Source: Bradyrhizobium sp. JYMT SZCCT0428 (GTDB lineage: Bacteria > Pseudomonadota > Alphaproteobacteria > Rhizobiales > Xanthobacteraceae). From it: a DNA stretch of 64,000 nucleotides. Where the stretch lies: positions 1 through 64,000 of the forward strand of contig NZ_JAFCLS010000004.1 of NCBI RefSeq assembly GCF_018131075.1, written 5' to 3'. The translations under genes were made by a program, and so were the position numbers. Below, piece after piece: positions 56,857 to 64,000 of this stretch; within the stretch, counting starts at the first letter, position 1, and every line of letters begins with the position of its first letter. Under the pieces are notes generated by a model. It saw nothing but the letters and a program-made list of their open reading frames with translations, made no database searches and had not been told where the DNA came from.

Positions 56857-58179
56857 TTATCGTCCAACTATCCTGGCGACCGCTTCCGCCGGGCTGAGAT
56901 TCTCGCGCGAGCCGTCGCTGCGCCGCTTGATCTCGAGCTTGCCCTCGGCGAGGCCCTTGGGGCCGACCAGAATCTGCCAGGGGATACCGATCAGGTCAGC
57001 GGCGGCGAATTTTGCGCCCGCGCGCTGATCGGTGTCGTCATAGAGGACATCGACGCCCTTGGCCTCGAGCTCGCGGTACAGCGCCTCGCAGGCCGCATCG
57101 GTATCGCTGGAGCCCTGCTTCAGGTTCAGGATCACGGCGGTGAACGGGGCCACCGCCTCGGGCCATTTGATGCCGGCATCGTCATGGCAGGCCTCGATGA
57201 TGGCGCCGACCAGGCGCGACACGCCGACGCCGTAGGAGCCGCCATGGATCGGCACGTCGACGCCGTCGGCGCCCGCGACCATCGCCTTCATGGCGTCGGA
57301 ATATTTGGTGCCGAAGTAGAAGATCTGGCCGACCTCGATGCCCCTGGTGTGCACCTTCTTGTCGGCAGGCACTTCGCTGTCGAAGCGCGCGGCATCGTGC
57401 ACGTCCTCGGTCGCGGCATAGACCGAGGTCCATTGCTTGATGATCGGGGTCAGATCGCCGTCATAATCGACGTCGTCGCCCGGTATCGGCAGATTGAGCA
57501 CGTCGCTGTCGCAATAGACGCCGGACTCGCCGGTCTCGGCCAGCACGATGAATTCGTGGCTGAGATCGCCGCCGATCGGGCCGGTCTCCGCGCGCATCGG
57601 GATCGCCTTCAACCCCATCCGCGCGAAGGTGCGCAGGTAAGCGACGAACATCCGGTTATAGGAGCGCCGCGCCGCGGCCTCGTCGATGTCGAACGAATAG
57701 GCATCCTTCATCAGGAATTCGCGGCCACGCATCACGCCGAAACGCGGACGCTGCTCGTCGCGGAACTTCCACTGGATGTGGTAGAGATTGAGCGGCAGGC
57801 TCTTGTAGGATTTGACGTAGGCGCGGAAGATCTCGGTGATCATTTCCTCGTTGGTCGGCCCGTACAGCAGTTCGCGCTTGTGGCGGTCGCTGATGCGCAG
57901 CATTTCCGGACCATAGGCGTCGTAGCGGCCGCTCTCGCGCCAGAGGTCGGCGAGCTGCAGCGTCGGCATCAGCAGTTCCAGGGCGCCTGCTCGGTCCTGC
58001 TCCTCACGGACGATCTGCTCGATCTTCTTCAACACCCGAAAACCCAGCGGCAGCCAGGCGTAAATGCCCGCCGCTTCCTGCCGCATCATGCCGGCACGCA
58101 GCATCAGGCGGTGCGAGACGATCTCCGCCTCTTTCGGATTCTCTTTCAGGATGGGCAGAAAAAACCGCGACAATCGCAT
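56857..58179 (-). CDS. proS: Proline-tRNA ligase, short form without editing domain
   Basis: The product has 440 residues, about 130 fewer than E. coli ProRS. Class II motif 2 is '[25 protein letters not shown]' and motif 3 '[15 protein letters not shown]'. The INS editing domain that sits between motifs 2 and 3 in E. coli is missing, as is typical of alphaproteobacteria. Mischarged alanyl-tRNA-Pro must therefore be cleared in trans, perhaps by the YbaK-family protein at 38873-39340. Confidence 0.96.
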   Translation of the reverse strand: MRLSRFFLPILKENPKEAEIVSHRLMLRAGMMRQEAAGIYAWLPLGFRVLKKIEQIVREEQDRAGALELLMPTLQLADLWRESGRYDAYGPEMLRISDRHKRELLYGPTNEEMITEIFRAYVKSYKSLPLNLYHIQWKFRDEQRPRFGVMRGREFLMKDAYSFDIDEAAARRSYNRMFVAYLRTFARMGLKAIPMRAETGPIGGDLSHEFIVLAETGESGVYCDSDVLNLPIPGDDVDYDGDLTPIIKQWTSVYAATEDVHDAARFDSEVPADKKVHTRGIEVGQIFYFGTKYSDAMKAMVAGADGVDVPIHGGSYGVGVSRLVGAIIEACHDDAGIKWPEAVAPFTAVILNLKQGSSDTDAACEALYRELEAKGVDVLYDDTDQRAGAKFAAADLIGIPWQILVGPKGLAEGKLEIKRRSDGSRENLSPAEAVARIVGR

Positions 58180-58365
58180 GGGTCAACTCAGGGAATCAGG
58201 GGGACCAAAGGAAGAATGGCAGTGAAACCGGATCGGGTACGAAAATACAAGGCCGGAACACCTTAAAAAGCCGCAAGATGCGCGGATTTCCGGCCGTTTT
58301 GCGGCCGATATTGACTGCATGATTGCGGCGCGAAGAGGTCCGGGTTGTTTCCACCCGCTCCGCCC

Positions 58366-58556
58366 GCGTCATTGCGAGCGAAGCGAAGCAATCCATCGCG
58401 CCGCGTGCCTTATCTCAGCTCCGTCATCCCCGGACGAACGCTCTGCGTTCGCTCGGGAGGTGCGCGCTCTTGCGCGCCTCGAAGGACGACGGCCCGGCCT
58501 GTGGCCGATTCATCCTTCGAGGCTCGCTACGCTCGCACCTCAGGATGACGGGTAGA
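58366..58556. repeat. Two short dispersed palindromic repeats
   Basis: 'cattgcgagcgaagcgaagc' near 58371 begins one common Bradyrhizobium-type repeat. 58425-58555 is a second, with the facing arms 'gcctcgaaggacga' and 'tcatccttcgaggc'. No gene is supported in this stretch. Confidence 0.7.
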
Positions 58557-58592
58557 TACACCTTCGCATTCTCGCGGCGCCTTGCGCCCGAG

Positions 58593-59085
58593 GTTTGCAG
58601 GTTACTTTCGCCCCCTAAGACAGAGGGCGCAGGGAATGCCGGATGCGCGCTGCACCCGCGGTCTCGTGTGCAAATAGTGCAAAGAAATGCGCACACGAGC
58701 ATACAGGGCAGCGGAGAGCATCCGACATTCCCTGCGCAATGGCTTTACGGCTTATAGCTCGCTCTCCCCGGTGAGACGGCCTCTATTGCCACCGTCGCCT
58801 CGCAGATCGCTCCGCAAGACTTGACGCCGTTACGGGCGCCAGGACCACACGCTTTCGCCGTACGCTTCAGCCGCGACCGTCCATCGCAACTGTTACGTCC
58901 ACCGCAACCCGCCCCTCGTCGTGACGACGGCCGACGCCCCTCTGAGTGGGACGGGATGGGTGAGAATGTGCCGGTGATTTGGGGTCGAAGGAAAGGAAAA
59001 TATTTTTGATTTACAGAAACTTTGTACTTGACATTATTTCCGTAAATCAGAATTGATTTGCCCGTCGGGTTGTTTTGTCGCATGC
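58593..59085. repeat. Dispersed repeat, copy B
   Basis: About 490 bases, of which 58729-59085 match copy A at 1-345. The left part, not seen in copy A because of the window edge, has a run of G+C-rich sequence with 'ggaatgccggatgcgcgctg'. The right end is A+T-rich with TTGACA followed by 'ttatttccgtaaat'. Minus-strand frames here (58424-58702, 58745-59125) are repeat translations and are rejected as genes. Confidence 0.78.
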
Positions 59086-59131
59086 TGACCGCAAGATTAC
59101 GCTTGCGCGCGAGGCGACGCAGCACACCCTG

Positions 59132-60697
59132 TCACCGCACGTCGAAGTCGCCTTCCAGCGTGACCTTCTCGAAATCGGTCACCAGCGCGTCGATCCGCAT
59201 GTGCCAACGGCCGGCGAGCGGCAACGGCACGCCGCGCACGTGCCAGGACCCATCCCGCCCGCGCGTCGCTTGACGCTCGAATGGTTCGATACCGCGCTCC
59301 GGCAGGCTCAGCGTCAGGGTTGCCTCCTTGGCCGATAGCGCGGCGAAGTCGCCGGTCAACAATTGCAGCACAAAATCGTCCGAACCCACTTTGCCCGGCG
59401 AAATCGACACCTGAGCCATCGCGCTCTCGGTGTGGATATGGATCGCCAGCGGCGCCTGCGCGGCGGCCGAGAGCACCCGCGGCGGCGGTGTGAAGCGCCA
59501 GGTCGCGACCACGGCGAGGATGCCCACCACCACGACGCATTCGATCAGGATCGAGCCGATCAATGGCCGCGTTTTCTGCGGATCGGCCGCCACGGCCGGT
59601 GTCAGGCGGTACCGGTTCAGCGCGGCGAGCCCCAGCAGGACCGCGACCAGTTTCAATTTGACCAGCAGGATAACGCCGTATCGGGTCTCGATCAGCGCGC
59701 CAACGCGCTCCAGCTGGATGATCGCCAGACCCAATCCGCTCAACACCAGAAGCCCGACGACCGGCACGGCCAGGCGCGCGAACCGTTGCAGCACCGGCAC
59801 CACCGCTCCCGTCGATTGGCGCGCCAGCACCACAAGGGGCGCGAGTGCGCCGACCCAAAAGGCGATGGCAACGCCATGGACGAACATTGCGGGCGCCGTC
59901 AGCGATCTCGGTGATGCCGTTGCGGTGTGCCCGCTCGTTGCCAGCGACAGCCCGACGCCCGCCATCGCAAGAACAGTCAAAACTCTGGCGGTCGTCCCGG
60001 CGGGGCTGCGCCACGCAAACCAGGCGATGACCATCGACGCGATCGCAATCAGCAGCGACGGCCCGAGGCTGGTTCCGAGCGCGCTGCTCCATGGCGCTGA
60101 TGTCGCCAGCCCGCCGAGCGGACGATCGAGCAAGTCGAGGCCCTGCAGGCCAAGCGAGGCGACCGCGCTCGCGACACCGACGGCGAGCGCGCCAGTGATC
60201 ACGCGCGCACCGCCGGAGCCCTGCCCGATCCATGCGGCAAAGAACGCGCCGCCGACGCCTGCGAACAGACCGACATAAACCCCGATACGGGCCAGCCAGA
60301 TCAGGATCGCAAACGCGCCGCCATTCGACTTGGCGGCGCTGGACGTCACAACGCCGATCGAAAACACCAGCGATCCCCCAACGGGATGCCCGTCCTGGGA
60401 AACCACGCGATAGCTGACGACCTGCGTCCCGCGCGGCAGATCATCAGGCAACACGATCACGACGGATTGGTCGACGGCGCGCACCGTGACGGCGCGCGTC
60501 TTGCCCGCGGCATCGATCAGGTTGACGACCGCGGGCGTGACGCTTTCGTTGAACTGCAATTGCACGGTCTTTGGCGCCTCGGCCACGACGCTGCCATCGG
60601 CAGGTTCGGCAGCTACCAGCGACGCATGCGCAAGCGCGCCCGTTGCAAGACAGAGCGCCACCAGCAGTGCCGCGACGGCTGCGATGACGCGTAACAT
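59132..60697 (-). CDS. Copper resistance CopC-CopD fusion protein
   Basis: The product has 521 residues. After the signal peptide the mature end starts with His24 (ALA|HASLVAAEPADGS), a CopC copper ligand; 'VSQDGHPVGGSLVFSIG' near residue 105 gives the Asp-His pair. From about residue 135 on, eight membrane helices form the CopD domain, and a soluble C-terminal domain of about 100 residues follows. CopC-CopD fusions (YcnJ type) import copper. Last gene of the cluster; it starts five bases after the ycnI-like stop. Confidence 0.93.
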   Translation of the reverse strand: MLRVIAAVAALLVALCLATGALAHASLVAAEPADGSVVAEAPKTVQLQFNESVTPAVVNLIDAAGKTRAVTVRAVDQSVVIVLPDDLPRGTQVVSYRVVSQDGHPVGGSLVFSIGVVTSSAAKSNGGAFAILIWLARIGVYVGLFAGVGGAFFAAWIGQGSGGARVITGALAVGVASAVASLGLQGLDLLDRPLGGLATSAPWSSALGTSLGPSLLIAIASMVIAWFAWRSPAGTTARVLTVLAMAGVGLSLATSGHTATASPRSLTAPAMFVHGVAIAFWVGALAPLVVLARQSTGAVVPVLQRFARLAVPVVGLLVLSGLGLAIIQLERVGALIETRYGVILLVKLKLVAVLLGLAALNRYRLTPAVAADPQKTRPLIGSILIECVVVVGILAVVATWRFTPPPRVLSAAAQAPLAIHIHTESAMAQVSISPGKVGSDDFVLQLLTGDFAALSAKEATLTLSLPERGIEPFERQATRGRDGSWHVRGVPLPLAGRWHMRIDALVTDFEKVTLEGDFDVR

Positions 60698-60702
60698 CGA
60701 AT

Positions 60703-61227
60703 TTACGGCTTCGAAATCAGCTTGAGGCCCGGCGCCGGTGAAGAGCCGTCATGACTATGCGCCCCGGCCCCGGCCTTCGGAATATCGATCCAGCGGCTTA
60801 CCCCCTTCTCGCATTCCTGCACCACCGGAAAATACAGCGTCGTGTTCGGCTTCAGGCCACCAGTGAGAAAGGTTGCCATGACGAATTCGTCGTAGTTGTC
60901 GTCGGCGAGCTTGCCGCCGCTCCAAGACACTTCCTTGACGCCTTCGGAGAATTTGTTGCCATGATATTCGTACTCGACGGCGTATTTTCCCTTTGTCGTC
61001 TCGAGGGTCCAGCCGGCCTTCGGCATCGGCTTGACGCTGATCACGCCTTCGGGGATTTGCACCCGGATTTTGACGGTGGCCGATCCCGCACAACCATGCG
61101 GCACGGCAAATACCGCCTTGTAATAACTGCCGACGGCCGCCTCGCGCTTCTCGAGCGTGACGTGCGCGTTGGCGGAAGACGCGGCGCAGAGTGCAGCGAC
61201 AGCGACTAGTAAGCCTGGCTTCGACAT
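60703..61227 (-). CDS. YcnI-like (DUF1775) copper-binding protein
   Basis: The product has 174 residues. The signal peptide ends 'SSANA' so the mature chain begins with His ('HVTLEKREAAVGSYYKAVFAVPHGC'), the Cu(II)-binding N terminus of the YcnI family. 'VSWSGGKLADDNYDEFVM' and 'YFPVVQECEKG' are family motifs. The start at 61227 has GAGG upstream. It probably passes copper to the CopC-CopD protein with which it overlaps in operon. Confidence 0.93.
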   Translation of the reverse strand: MSKPGLLVAVAALCAASSANAHVTLEKREAAVGSYYKAVFAVPHGCAGSATVKIRVQIPEGVISVKPMPKAGWTLETTKGKYAVEYEYHGNKFSEGVKEVSWSGGKLADDNYDEFVMATFLTGGLKPNTTLYFPVVQECEKGVSRWIDIPKAGAGAHSHDGSSPAPGLKLISKP

Positions 61228-61322
61228 TTTTGGCCTCAAATGCTCATGCTGGATTGAATCGGACGCCCGCCGCATCAGGCGCGAACAGCCTGGCTCTGAA
61301 TGGCGAACGCTTTCCATCGCCA

Positions 61323-61826
61323 TTACTTCTTCATGCCGGAATGACCCGAATGATCATGCGCGGGCGCCTGGGCGCCGACGCCCTGCACGTCGAGCGACAG
61401 CGTCACCTTGCCCGCTTTTTCGAACTCAAGCGTGAGCGGCACCTTGTCGCCCTGCTTGAGCGGGCCCTTGAGATCCATCAGCATCAGGTGGTAGCCGCCC
61501 GGCGCGAGCTTTACGGTCTTGCCGGGTTCGATGGCGAGGCCCTTGTCGAGTTCCCGCATCGTCATCACGCCATTGTTGACAGCCATCTCGTGGACCTCGA
61601 TCTTGCCTGAGATGTCAGCTGTGCCCTTGATGAGCCGATCCGATGTCGAGCCCTTGTTCTCGATGGTGAGGTATCCACCCGCGATCTTGGCACCGCCCGG
61701 TGTGGCGCGGCTCCAGGCCTGGGTGATGACGAGACTGCCGGCCTTGACCTCTTGGGCGTGCAAGGGAGCGGTGAATAGCGCGGCCACGAAAGCGACGCAG
61801 GCAACGGTACGAGAGAACGAATTCAT
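61323..61826 (-). CDS. PCu(A)C copper chaperone (DUF461)
   Basis: The product has 167 residues. A signal peptide ends 'LHAQ'. The copper site is H-x-M ('VHEMAVNNGVMTMREL') with 'PGGYHLMLMDLK', the H(M)x10Mx21HxM pattern. A His-rich tail (HDHSGHSGMKK) adds more ligands. It delivers Cu(I), for instance to cytochrome oxidase CuA. The ATG at 61826 has AAGGAAAA upstream. It is 95 bases after the receptor gene. Confidence 0.93.
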   Translation of the reverse strand: MNSFSRTVACVAFVAALFTAPLHAQEVKAGSLVITQAWSRATPGGAKIAGGYLTIENKGSTSDRLIKGTADISGKIEVHEMAVNNGVMTMRELDKGLAIEPGKTVKLAPGGYHLMLMDLKGPLKQGDKVPLTLEFEKAGKVTLSLDVQGVGAQAPAHDHSGHSGMKK

Positions 61827-61921
61827 CGGATTTTCCTTGGTTTTCTTTTTGCGGCTCGCGCCCGCAAACGGCGTCTCGAATCCCCCCGGCGCAACGTGCG
61901 CGCGCCGGGAGTCGCAATCAA

Positions 61922-64000
61922 TCACCACCGCGCTTTTACGCCCGCGTACACGGCACGGCCAGTGCCGGGCTCGAACAACGGCAGGTTCGGATTTGCCCTG
62001 TCGATGATGCTGGCGGAACTGATGTAGGCCTTGTTGGCGATGTTTCGAGCCTCGATGTACATCGAATAGGTGCCACCATTGTCGACGCCCGCCTTCAACC
62101 CGAGAAGCGCATAGGCCGACGTCTTCAGGGTATTGGCGCTATCCACATAGTAGGATTCCGGTACCCATTCGACGTTGGGGCCGACATAGATTCCTGTCGG
62201 ATGCTTGTAGAGCAGTTCGGCCCGCAGGTAATGACGCGGCGCGCCGGGCAACTGGTTGTTTCCGAAGACCGGATCGTTGTCGAAGCGGAAGTCATTGAAG
62301 GTGTAGGCAAGGTTCACCCAGACCTTGTCTGGCGCGCTGCCCGGGACGAACAGTCCCTTGATGACAGCTGCGCCCAAGCCGGCTTCAATCCCCTGATGGT
62401 AGGTCCGATTGGCGTTGGTCACGTTGCAATTGCCGAACGCGCTGTAGAGGCACAGCAGTTCGTCCTTGATGTCGGCGCGATAGCCGGTCAGTTCCCAGGT
62501 CAAATCCGGACGCCGCCCGCGGGTGCCGATTTCATAGGTGGTCGCACGTTGCGGCCGGATGCTGGTGAACGGGATGACCGCGACGCCCGGTACATTCGCG
62601 CTTTCGCCGAAGCTCGGCACTTCGGCGCTGCGCGAGATGTTGGCGTAGGCCTGCCAGGTCGGATCGATGTCCCACAGCAGGCCGGCTTTGGGGCTCCACA
62701 GATTGAATTCTGTTCGTCCCGATTGATTTCCATCGCTCAAGAAACGGTCGCGACGGTCGCGCGTGGCGTACAGGAACTGCGTACCGGCGACAGCCGCCAC
62801 GTTCGGCAGGAAATAAAACGAGTCCTGGACATAGAGCGAGGTGTTTTGCGATTTGTCGACCGATGAGGACAGCAGCGCTCCCTTCTGTCCGGCGATATTG
62901 GCAAATTGCTGGTTGTCGATGCTGCCGTTGATGACATTGACGCCGGCGACGAGAACATTGCGGAAGCCGCCGATGTTGCGGTCATCGGTGACGCGGGCAA
63001 AGCCGCCGTAATCCTTGTAGCGATAGTCCAGCCACTGGAAGATCGGATGCATCAAATGGCGGTCGACGCCGAACACGCCGAAATCAACGACGGTGTCCTC
63101 AAAGCGGATCGTCGTCTTGTTTGCCAGCCGCACCGTATCGATGTTGCGCTGCTGGTCCATCAGGATGTTGTTCGGCGCCGCCGTCTCGGGGGACGTGAGC
63201 GCCGACTGCTTGGTGACCGTGCCGGGAATGCGCTGCCGGACCTGATTGGCGTTCACATAGAACCGCGTCTCGAAATCGGGCGAGAACTGGTAGCCGACAT
63301 TACCGCTGACGCGCGTCGCACTGCCGTTGCTGTGATCGCGAAACCCGTCCGCAGCCTGCGTCGAGGCGGTCACGAAACCGTCCCAGGGTCCGTTGGCGCC
63401 GCCCGCGTTTGCCTGCAGCCGGCGAAACCCGAAAGCGCCGCCATCGACACTGACGCCGTTCACGAAAGGGTCGCGACCGCTTGGCGTGACGAAATTGATG
63501 GCCCCGCCGAGCGAGTTCGCACCGAACCGCAATGCGTTGCCGCCTTTGAACACTTCGACATATTTGTAGGCGGTCGGATCGATTTCCTGAAAATCGCCGT
63601 AGCCGTCAGCCGTATTGATCGGGATCCCGTCCATGTAGAGCTGGACGCCGCGCAGATGGAAGTTGCGCGACAGACCGGAACCGCGGATCGAGAGCCTGGA
63701 ATCGTCGCCCCATTTGGGCTGCGCGAAGACGCCGGGGACATAATCGAGAACATCCTTGATCGTATTGGCGACGGTCGAATTCCGGTAGGCCTCGGCCGGA
63801 ACGAGCGCGACGCCGCCCGGGGTTTGCTGAATCTCGCGGATTGCCTGTTGCACCGTGAGAACCGTCAGCGCCGGCCCCCTCGCCGGTTCGTTGGCGACCG
63901 GCGGCGCAACCGGGGCCGGATTTCGAGCACGCGACGCCCGCGCCGTGCGCGCCGCACCGCGCTGCGGAGCACGGGCTGAAACTGCCCGCTGCGGCGTCGG
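61922..64000 (-). CDS. TonB-dependent receptor, partial (start beyond window)
   Basis: The visible 692 residues lack the signal peptide; the frame stays open to the window end. A Pro/Ala/Arg-rich linker (first 45 or so) precedes the plug ('VALVPAEAYRNSTVANTIKDVLDYVPGV', 'RLSIRGSGLSRNFHLRGVQLYMDGIP', 'GANSLGGAINFVTPSG') and a 22-strand barrel ending 'YAGVKARW'. The family includes iron-dicitrate-like and copper receptors. Being first in a cluster of copper genes, it is likely a copper (or copper-chelate) importer. An internal GTG at 63853 is not the start. Confidence 0.92.
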   Translation of the reverse strand, partial: PTPQRAVSARAPQRGAARTARASRARNPAPVAPPVANEPARGPALTVLTVQQAIREIQQTPGGVALVPAEAYRNSTVANTIKDVLDYVPGVFAQPKWGDDSRLSIRGSGLSRNFHLRGVQLYMDGIPINTADGYGDFQEIDPTAYKYVEVFKGGNALRFGANSLGGAINFVTPSGRDPFVNGVSVDGGAFGFRRLQANAGGANGPWDGFVTASTQAADGFRDHSNGSATRVSGNVGYQFSPDFETRFYVNANQVRQRIPGTVTKQSALTSPETAAPNNILMDQQRNIDTVRLANKTTIRFEDTVVDFGVFGVDRHLMHPIFQWLDYRYKDYGGFARVTDDRNIGGFRNVLVAGVNVINGSIDNQQFANIAGQKGALLSSSVDKSQNTSLYVQDSFYFLPNVAAVAGTQFLYATRDRRDRFLSDGNQSGRTEFNLWSPKAGLLWDIDPTWQAYANISRSAEVPSFGESANVPGVAVIPFTSIRPQRATTYEIGTRGRRPDLTWELTGYRADIKDELLCLYSAFGNCNVTNANRTYHQGIEAGLGAAVIKGLFVPGSAPDKVWVNLAYTFNDFRFDNDPVFGNNQLPGAPRHYLRAELLYKHPTGIYVGPNVEWVPESYYVDSANTLKTSAYALLGLKAGVDNGGTYSMYIEARNIANKAYISSASIIDRANPNLPLFEPGTGRAVYAGVKARW

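Noticed and set aside
58424..59125. Minus-strand frames inside the repeat
   Set aside because: They translate the dispersed repeat; frames like these are common mis-annotations and have no domain.
61922..63853. Starting the TonB receptor at the GTG at 63853
   Set aside because: The frame stays open to the window end and the upstream residues fit a receptor linker, so the start lies outside.

Overview
The window reads as a chromosomal segment of an alphaproteobacterium of the order Rhizobiales, most likely Bradyrhizobium or a close relative. The reasons are the high G+C content, the run rpsB-tsf-pyrH-frr-uppS-cdsA-dxr-rseP-bamA-lpxD-fabZ, a LexA box of the alphaproteobacterial GAAC-N7-GAAC type before lexA, a prolyl-tRNA synthetase without an editing insertion, and dispersed repeats of the kind common in Bradyrhizobium. 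No rRNA, tRNA, CRISPR array, phage or transposase gene was seen.

Layout. Bases 1-345 hold the right-hand part of a dispersed repeat whose second copy lies at 58593-59085. Bases 427-6830 hold a GNAT acetyltransferase, a sigma-region-4-only protein, a cyclic-nucleotide-binding/patatin fusion, a second acetyltransferase, a PilZ protein, an old-yellow-enzyme-like oxidoreductase and a small exported protein. Bases 6983-9781 hold a HAD phosphatase, moeA and lexA. Bases 10076-17399 are accessory: two small conserved genes behind the same 20-base motif, a comEC gene broken by two single-base frameshifts, an orphan Bug-type binding protein, small membrane proteins, a dienelactone-hydrolase-like protein and a SnoaL-like protein. 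Bases 17439-22163 hold glnS, gltX and gltA.

Bases 22737-38478, read on the minus strand, form the translation / isoprenoid / envelope block: ribosomal protein S2, EF-Ts, UMP kinase, ribosome recycling factor, undecaprenyl-PP synthase, CdsA, Dxr, RseP, BamA, LpxD, FabZ, then a two-gene interruption (25779-26646), then LpxA, LpxI and LpxB. Together these supply protein synthesis, the undecaprenyl carrier, phospholipid precursors, lipid A and outer-membrane protein assembly. Bases 40087-46492 are a TetR-controlled acyl-CoA catabolic locus (acyl-CoA ligase, thiolase, a pair of MaoC-type hydratase subunits, SDR, acyl-CoA dehydrogenase) with a perfect palindromic operator between the divergent arms.

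Bases 47202-58179 hold dnaE, a cluster of tiny genes, an outer-membrane beta-barrel protein, lolD with two near-identical tandem copies of lolC/E, and proS. The tiny-gene cluster is the most interesting part. A 32-residue membrane peptide sits behind two LexA boxes that overlap its promoter, which suggests an SOS-induced micropeptide. Four further small genes, two of them zinc-ribbon proteins, each start exactly six bases after a -10-like hexamer in a shared promoter, which suggests leaderless transcripts. Bases 59132-64000 hold a copper-handling cluster: CopC-CopD fusion, YcnI-like protein, PCu(A)C chaperone and a TonB-dependent receptor that runs off the window end.
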